The notes beneath the pieces were generated by a model. That model made no database searches. It was given only the letters and a program-made list of their open reading frames with translations, and was not told where the DNA came from. A DNA stretch of 64,000 nt from Actinomadura craniellae (GTDB lineage Bacteria > Actinomycetota > Actinomycetes > Streptosporangiales > Streptosporangiaceae). The position numbers and the translations under genes are program-made. Where the stretch lies: contig NZ_QLYX01000009.1 of the NCBI RefSeq assembly GCF_003289645.1, forward strand, positions 1-64,000. The letters are read 5' to 3'. Below, one piece after another: positions 59,239 to 64,000 of this stretch (position 1 is its first letter; each line of letters starts with the position of its first letter).

Positions 59239-60386
59239 GAGTGCCCGGCCCGGAACCGGGCGACCGCCGCCTCCACCGCCGTCCGGTCGGGTCCCAGGGC
59301 CCGGAGGGTGCCCAGGTAGTCGCGGTTGGTCCGGGTGTGCGCGATCGTCTCGCCGGGGGAGCGGTGCGGCCGGTACGTCAGCCGCACCCCGCCGTCGGCG
59401 AGGTCCAGCGGGCCGGGTGCGGCGGCGAGCGTCCCGGCGCGGTCGGCGATCACGTAGTCGACGACGGCGTGGCCGCGGGCGGGGCCGAGGTCGGGTGCGG
59501 GTTCGCCCAGGTGCACCCGCAGGACGTGCTCGAAGAGGGGCGCGCCGAGCAGGTCGGCCAGCAGCAGGTCGCAGTGGTCGCCGATGACGCGGTAGTTGAC
59601 CTCGACCAGCGTGGTCCGGCCCGCGTGCACCGTGAACTCGGTGTGGCAGGCGCCGAACCCGACGCCCAGCCGCTCCAGCGCGGCCAGCACCTGCCCGGTC
59701 TCGGGGGGCGGGGGCGCCCAGTCGAGCCGTTCCTCGACGAAGTGCGGGGGAGGGGAGATGGTGGTGCGGAACGAGCCGAGGACCCGCGTGGTCCGGCCGT
59801 CGCCCAGGGTCTCCAGCGTGTGCAGGGCGCCGGGGAGGAACGCCTCGGCCAGTAGCGGGTCGGCGCGCCGGGTGCGGATCTCGCGGTGCCGCCGGGCCAG
59901 TTCCGCGGCGTCCCGGACGAGGAAGACGTCCTCGCTGGCCACGCCTTCCCGGGGTTTGAGCACCAGCGGGTAGGGGGCGGCGGCGAAGTCGGTGGCCGGG
60001 TCGGTGGCCGGGTCGGCGCCGACCTCCGCGGCGAACACCCCGTCGCCGAGGTGCCGGCGCATCAGGGCCTTGTTCTTGGTGCGCAGCGCGGCCCGCCAGT
60101 CCTTGCCGGGCAGGCCGAAGTAGTCGGCGGCCAGCGCGACCGGCGCCTGCAGGTGGTCGCTGTTGGAGAAGATCGCGCCGGGGTCGCGGATCGCGGCGAC
60201 CAGGGCGCGGACGTCGGTCACCTCGCACTCGACGATCGGCGGCGCGGCAGCGCCGTAGGCCCGGGCGTGGTCGGCCGGGCGGTCGGTGAGCAGTACGGTC
60301 TCCAGGCCGAGCCGGGCGGCGGCGGGCAGGAAGCCGTGGGAGACCGAGTCGGTCACCTTGCCGGCGACAAGGTACAGCCGCGTCAC
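59223..60386 (-). CDS. ATP-grasp ligase, first gene of the siderophore operon
   Basis: 387 residues. The N-terminal Rossmann-like part MTRLYLVAGKVTDSVSHGFL is followed by the ATP-grasp core YPLVLKPREGVASEDVFLV and the metal-binding EVNYRVIGDHCDLLLADL. Members join a carboxylate to an amine through an acylphosphate. In this operon it probably makes an amide bond of the siderophore or its building block. It begins 18 bases after an iron box, so low iron should switch the operon on. It corresponds to no gene of the aerobactin or staphyloferrin B sets. Confidence 0.88.
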   Translation of the reverse strand: MTRLYLVAGKVTDSVSHGFLPAAARLGLETVLLTDRPADHARAYGAAAPPIVECEVTDVRALVAAIRDPGAIFSNSDHLQAPVALAADYFGLPGKDWRAALRTKNKALMRRHLGDGVFAAEVGADPATDPATDFAAAPYPLVLKPREGVASEDVFLVRDAAELARRHREIRTRRADPLLAEAFLPGALHTLETLGDGRTTRVLGSFRTTISPPPHFVEERLDWAPPPPETGQVLAALERLGVGFGACHTEFTVHAGRTTLVEVNYRVIGDHCDLLLADLLGAPLFEHVLRVHLGEPAPDLGPARGHAVVDYVIADRAGTLAAAPGPLDLADGGVRLTYRPHRSPGETIAHTRTNRDYLGTLRALGPDRTAVEAAVARFRAGHSWEIR

Positions 60387-60403
60387 CGCCGAAACCCTTT
60401 CAC

Positions 60404-60422
60404 CTAGGTTAGCCTTGCCTAA
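60404..60422. promoter_or_regulatory. Iron box (IdeR/DmdR1 type) of the siderophore operon
   Basis: On the minus strand TTAGGCAAGGCTAACCTAG matches the actinobacterial iron-box consensus TTAGGTTAGGCTAACCTAA at 16 of 19 positions. It lies 18 bases upstream of the ATP-grasp start, in an AT-rich stretch. IdeR/DmdR1 with Fe(II) would repress here. Confidence 0.85.
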
Positions 60423-60515
60423 GTTACTTGATCACCATAGCCCCCGTTCACCGCCGCGTCGGACAACCCTGCCATGGCGTGTCCCACACGGCCGGGCGGC
60501 GGCCAAGATGGACCC

Positions 60516-61124
60516 ATGGAGCTCATCGACCGCTGGGTCGCCCTCGCCGGTTCCGACACGCGCACGCTGGGCGCCAGCCTGGTCGCCCGCTACACCGAGC
60601 CGCACCGCCGCTACCACACCGCCCGGCACCTCGCCGCGGTGCTCGACCTGGTCGACGAACTGGCCGGGCACGCGGACGACGCCGACGCGGTCAGGTTCGC
60701 CGCGTGGTTCCACGACGCGGTGTACAACCCTGAGCGCGGCGACAACGAGGAGCGCAGCGCCCGGCTGGCCGAGCGGATGCTCACCGACACCGACCTGCCC
60801 GCCCCGACGGTCGCCGAGGTGGCCCGGCTGGTGCGGCTCACCGAGTCCCACGCGCCCGGCCCGGGCGACCGTAACGGGCAGGTGCTGTGCGACGCCGACC
60901 TGGCGATCCTGGCGGCCGACCCGCGCTCGTACGCCGAGTACGCCGCCGCGGTCCGCGCCGAGTACGCGTTCGTCCCCGACGAACTGTTCGAGCGGGGCCG
61001 CGCCCAGGTGCTGCGCGCCCTGCTGGACCTGCCCACCCTCTTCCACACCCCGGTCGGATACGACCGCTACGAGCACCGGGCCCGCCACAACCTGAAGACC
61101 GAACTCCTCCTCCTGCCCGGCTGA
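60516..61124 (+). CDS. HD-superfamily metal-dependent phosphohydrolase-like protein
   Basis: 202 residues from ATG 60516. Metal ligands fit the HD pattern: His in HRRYHTARHLAAV (about 28-36), His-Asp in AAWFHDAVYNPE (about 66-69) and Asp in LCDADLAIL (about 129). The family is widespread in actinobacteria (sometimes misnamed NMDA receptor subunit in databases) and its substrate is unknown. Divergent from the siderophore operon across the iron-box region, but without obvious functional link. Confidence 0.82.
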   Translation: MELIDRWVALAGSDTRTLGASLVARYTEPHRRYHTARHLAAVLDLVDELAGHADDADAVRFAAWFHDAVYNPERGDNEERSARLAERMLTDTDLPAPTVAEVARLVRLTESHAPGPGDRNGQVLCDADLAILAADPRSYAEYAAAVRAEYAFVPDELFERGRAQVLRALLDLPTLFHTPVGYDRYEHRARHNLKTELLLLPG

Positions 61125-61139
61125 CCCCCCGCCCCCAGC

Positions 61140-61268
61140 TGATCCTTCAGCCTTCGGTGCACCAGAGCACCCCGGATGCTGAAGGATCACGTTCCAGGAG
61201 GCAGACGCGCACTGATCCTTCAGCATCCGAGGTGCTGTGACGCTCTGAAAGCCGAAGGATCACGTTCC
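61140..61268. repeat. Pair of hairpin-forming repeats in inverted arrangement
   Basis: Two elements of about 50 bases, 61140-61189 and 61213-61262, each open with TGATCCTTCAG and close with (CTGA or CCGA)AGGATCA, followed both times by CGTTCCA. The left half of the second element (GATCCTTCAGCATCCGAGGT) is close to the reverse complement of the right half of the first, so the whole is also an inverted repeat. No transposase. It could be a terminator pair or a REP-like element. Confidence 0.75.
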
Positions 61269-61281
61269 ACGGTTCAGGGCG

Positions 61282-61572
61282 TCATGACGGCTCGGGGGCC
61301 GAAGGAGCGCGGGGGCGCCGGGGTTTGCGGCGGCGGAGGCCGGCGCGGGTGAGGCGGGTCAGCAGTTCCTGGCAGCCGACCGGTTCGGCGCCCGCCGCGA
61401 TGGCCTTCTCGTACATCTCGGCCGGAACGTCGTAATGGTCCCGGTCGAACGCGCGCGGCGGCACGCCGAGCCGGTCGGCGAAGGCGTGCAACTCCGCGTA
61501 GGAGACATCGCTGACCAGGTGCGACCAGACACGCCCACGCCAGGGCCACAGCGGGGGGTCGATCAGGATCAC
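61282..61572 (-). CDS. DUF4031 domain protein
   Basis: 96 residues: MILIDPPLWPWRGRVWSHLV, SDVSYAELHAFADRLGVPPR, AFDRDHYDVPAEMYEKAIAA and a basic tail (LRRRKPRRPRAP). This is the full DUF4031 pattern, a small actinobacterial family of unknown function. Divergent from nudC with a 39-base gap. Confidence 0.9.
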   Translation of the reverse strand: MILIDPPLWPWRGRVWSHLVSDVSYAELHAFADRLGVPPRAFDRDHYDVPAEMYEKAIAAGAEPVGCQELLTRLTRAGLRRRKPRRPRAPSAPEPS

Positions 61573-61611
61573 GGCGTCTCCTCGGTGTGTCGATCACCTA
61601 GAGTGCCAGGC

Positions 61612-62523
61612 ATGGACACGCTTGGCTGGCTGGCCCTGTCGCGGGGGGTGCTCGACCGGGTGGCGGAACGCCGCCGGGACGAAGAGTGGGTCGAGGAGCT
61701 GTGGACCGATCCACGCACCCGGGTGCTGCCGGTGCACGAGGGCCGGGCGCTGGTGCGGCTCGACGGCACGCCGGAACTGCACCTGCTGCCCAGCGACCGC
61801 TTCCCCACACCGCCGCAGGACCGGCTGCTGCTGGGGGTGGACGACGAGGGCACCGGCTACTTCGCGGCGTTCGGCCCGCTGCCCCTCATCGAGGGCACCG
61901 AGCGCGCCCAGCTGCGCCGGGTCGGGGCGCTGCTGTCCGACCGCGACTCCGGCCTGCTGACCCACGCGGTGGCGCTGTACAACTGGCACGCCACCCACCG
62001 GTACTGCCCGCGCTGCGGCGAGCCGACCCAGCCGGTCGCGGCCGGGCACGTGCGCGCCTGCCCGGCCTGCGGGGCCGAGCAGTTCCCCCGGGTGGACCCC
62101 GCCGTCATCATGCTGGTCCGCGACGCCGACGACCGGCTGCTCCTGGCCCGGCACCCCGAATGGCCGGAGCGCCGGGTCTCGATCCTGGCCGGCTTCGTCG
62201 AGCCGGGCGAGTCGCTGGAGCAGGCGGTGATCCGCGAGGTGCGCGAGGAGGTCGGTCTGGTCGTCGGCGACGTCCGCTACCTCGGCAGCCAGCCCTGGCC
62301 GCTGCCGCAGAGCCTGATGCTCGGCTTCTTCTGCCAGGCCGAGCCGGACCAGGAACTGCACGAGGACGAGGAGGAGATCACCGACGCCCGCTGGTACGAC
62401 CGCGACGAGCTCCAGGCCGCCGCCACCGCGGGCGACATCCTGCTGCCGGGCAAGATCTCCATTGCCCGGCAGCTCATCGAACGCTGGTACGGCGGGCCGC
62501 TCCCGGGTTCCTGGGGCCTGTAG
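61612..62523 (+). CDS. nudC: NAD(+) diphosphatase NudC (Nudix, zinc ribbon)
   Basis: 303 residues. The N-terminal domain is followed by a zinc ribbon with YCPRCG and CPACG (about 143-165), the Nudix box GFVEPGESLEQAVIREVREE then VGL, and the NADH-pyrophosphatase mark SQPWPLPQS. It hydrolyses NAD(H) to NMN(H) and AMP and can remove NAD caps from RNA. ATG 61612 taken because the family begins there. It keeps its place between adnB and mrx1/uvrD2 as in mycobacteria. Confidence 0.95.
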   Translation: MDTLGWLALSRGVLDRVAERRRDEEWVEELWTDPRTRVLPVHEGRALVRLDGTPELHLLPSDRFPTPPQDRLLLGVDDEGTGYFAAFGPLPLIEGTERAQLRRVGALLSDRDSGLLTHAVALYNWHATHRYCPRCGEPTQPVAAGHVRACPACGAEQFPRVDPAVIMLVRDADDRLLLARHPEWPERRVSILAGFVEPGESLEQAVIREVREEVGLVVGDVRYLGSQPWPLPQSLMLGFFCQAEPDQELHEDEEEITDARWYDRDELQAAATAGDILLPGKISIARQLIERWYGGPLPGSWGL

Positions 62524-62531
62524 GAAGGCCC

Positions 62532-62801
62532 TCAGGAGAGGGTCGCCAGGTGCGCCTTGACGGCCTTGGCCGAGGGGTTCGTCATCGCCTTGCCGTCGGG
62601 GAACAGCAGGGTGGGCACGGTCTGGTTGCCGCCGTTGACGCTCATCACGAACTCGGCCGCGGCCGGGTCCCGCTCGATGTCGACCTCGACCATTTCGATT
62701 CCCTCGCGGGCGAGCTGGCTCTTCAGCCTGCGGCAGAAACCGCACCACGTCGTGGTGTACATGGTGAGCTGACCGGTGGCCGGCGTGGTCGGGGTGGTCA
62801 T
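62532..62801 (-). CDS. mrx1: Mycoredoxin (glutaredoxin-like, Mrx1)
   Basis: 89 residues, thioredoxin fold. Redox site TTWCGFCRRLKSQL (Cys20, Cys23), cis-Pro in QTVPTLLFPDG. Mycoredoxins reduce mycothiol-protein mixed disulfides; most have CGYC or CVPC, here CGFC. It lies convergent to nudC with an 8-base gap and divergent from uvrD2, as in mycobacteria. Confidence 0.93.
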   Translation of the reverse strand: MTTPTTPATGQLTMYTTTWCGFCRRLKSQLAREGIEMVEVDIERDPAAAEFVMSVNGGNQTVPTLLFPDGKAMTNPSAKAVKAHLATLS

Positions 62802-62984
62802 CGGTACGTCGTCTCCCTTGGTGGTTCTTTGGCGATCCGTTGACTCGGCATTGAAGGAAACACCGGTGCCCGGCGGCTCATTCCGGCCCTATTCCATCGG
62901 GTCCGGCGCCCCGGGGGGCGTGCGGGGGCGTTCCGAGCGGCCGTGGCGGCTGCAAGGATGAGGCCGGGGAGAGGAGTGAGGCGC

Positions 62985-64000
62985 ATGGGCCTGCCGTTGT
63001 CCGACCGGGTGGAGGCGGTGCTCGACGGGCTCGACCCCGAGCAGCGGGCGGTGGCCGAGGCGGTGCGCGGGCCGGTCTGCGTGCTGGCCGGTGCCGGGAC
63101 CGGCAAGACCCGGGCGATCACCCACCGCATCGCGTACGCGACGCTGACCGGCGCGGTCGCCCCGCAGCGGGTGCTGGCCGTGACGTTCACCAACCGCGCC
63201 GCCGGCGAGCTGCGTTCCCGGCTGCGCGCGCTGGGCGCCCCGGGCGTCCAGGCCCGCACCTTCCACGCGGCGGCGCTGCGCCAGCTGGGCTACTTCTGGC
63301 CGCGGGTGATCGGCGGCGAGCAACCCAAGATCATCGAGTCCAAGATCGCGCTGGTGGCCGACGCGGCCCGCGCCTGCCGGCTGTCCTACGGCCGCACCGA
63401 GCTGCGCGACATCGCCGGCGAGGTCGAGTGGGCCAAGGTCACCCAGACCCGGCCCGAGGAGTACCCGGCGGCGGTCGCCGGCAGCGCCCGCCGGCCCCCG
63501 GCCGACGTGGTCGACGTGGCCCGGGTCTACGCGATGTACGAGCAGCTGCGCCGCGAACGCAACCTGCTCGACTTCGAGGGGATGCTGGAGCTGACCGCGG
63601 CGGTCCTCGCCGAGCACCCCGACGTGGCCCGCCAGGTCCGCGACCAGTACCGGTACTTCGTCGTCGACGAGTTCCAGGACGTCAACCCGCTGCAGAAGCT
63701 GCTGCTCGACACCTGGCTGGGCGACCGCGACGACCTGTGCGTGGTCGGCGACCCCAGCCAGACGATCTACTCCTTCACCGGCGCGACCCCCGACTACCTT
63801 CTCGGTTTCACCCGCGACCACCCCGGCGCCACCGTGGTCCGGCTGGTGCGCGACTACCGCTCCACCCCGCAGGTCGTCCAGTTGGCCAACGAGGTGCTGG
63901 CCCGGGGCGGGGCGCGGCACCGGCTGGAACTCGTCGCGCAGCGGCCCACCGGCCCCGAGCCGGTCTACACCGAGTACGACGACGAGGTGGCCGAAGCCGA
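62985..64000 (+). CDS. uvrD2: UvrD2-type DNA helicase, N-terminal part (runs off the window)
   Basis: 338 complete codons visible. Walker A VLAGAGTGKTRAIT (about 33-46), LAVTFTNRAAGELRSRL (motif Ia), VVDEFQDVNPLQ (motif II), GDPSQTIYSFTGA (motif III) and RLVRDYRSTPQVV (motif IV) define a superfamily 1A 3'-5' helicase. Context after nudC and mrx1 indicates UvrD2, whose C-terminus would carry an HRDC domain outside the window. ATG 62985 follows GAGGAG 8-13 bases upstream. Confidence 0.9.
   Translation, partial: MGLPLSDRVEAVLDGLDPEQRAVAEAVRGPVCVLAGAGTGKTRAITHRIAYATLTGAVAPQRVLAVTFTNRAAGELRSRLRALGAPGVQARTFHAAALRQLGYFWPRVIGGEQPKIIESKIALVADAARACRLSYGRTELRDIAGEVEWAKVTQTRPEEYPAAVAGSARRPPADVVDVARVYAMYEQLRRERNLLDFEGMLELTAAVLAEHPDVARQVRDQYRYFVVDEFQDVNPLQKLLLDTWLGDRDDLCVVGDPSQTIYSFTGATPDYLLGFTRDHPGATVVRLVRDYRSTPQVVQLANEVLARGGARHRLELVAQRPTGPEPVYTEYDDEVAEA

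Noticed and set aside
61140-61268. Terminal inverted repeats of an insertion sequence.
   Set aside because: No transposase fragment or target-site duplication flanks the element and it is only about 130 bases.

Overview
The window is very GC-rich with strong third-position bias, frequent GTG starts and overlapping operons. It carries actinobacterial markers: a mycoredoxin, a mycothiol-dependent-isomerase-type protein, DUF3107, DUF397/XRE pairs and AdnAB. I infer a Streptosporangiales actinobacterium, probably Thermomonosporaceae (Actinomadura-like). This comes from gene content and style, not from a marker-gene alignment.

Layout. 1-5 kb resembles the actinobacterial sigE-region core: C-terminus of an HtrA protease, tatB, mrp, DUF1003 and an MgtE_N/CBS protein, then a sigJ-type ECF sigma factor. 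5-14 kb holds a citrate-lyase-like enzyme, a CPBP membrane protease with a 12-residue Pro-rich repeat tail, a Nudix-pnuC-nadR NAD-salvage operon, a metallo-beta-lactamase-fold protein with eroded metal ligands, a RecB-like nuclease, an MpaB-like oxygenase and an alpha/beta hydrolase. From 14.4 kb to the end runs a backbone that, from memory, follows the order of Mycobacterium tuberculosis Rv3211 to Rv3198c: RhlE helicase, DUF3107, TetR, moeZ, an alkyltransferase-like protein, adnA, adnB, nudC, mrx1, uvrD2. Several accessory blocks interrupt it.

Accessory blocks. (1) 16.3-23.6 kb: four tandem membrane Ser/Thr kinases with DUF3298/RsiV-like C-terminal domains. The first has a degenerate catalytic core. 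A 210-bp identical tract and a duplicated gene-end scar record recent recombination. (2) 25-34 kb: oxidoreductase, DNA ligase, a TetR/MMPL exporter pair, a PD-(D/E)XK (Rpn-like) protein with a truncated relative, and an XRE-DUF397 pair. (3) 36.1-42.1 kb: three consecutive couples of a four-cysteine membrane protein (A) and a mycosin-like S8 protease (B). Each couple is joined by the same 7-nt stop/start overlap. The third protease has lost its catalytic Asp and His. (4) 54.9-60.4 kb: an NRPS-independent siderophore operon (ATP-grasp, two IucA/IucC synthetases, PLP decarboxylase) behind a near-consensus iron box, lying between adnB and nudC.

The best candidate for an undescribed system is the three-couple A/B protease array ending in a pseudoprotease. 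Next is the kinase array, which starts with a likely pseudokinase. Both are tandem families that mix apparently active and inactivated members. No tRNA, rRNA, CRISPR array or transposase was recognised.
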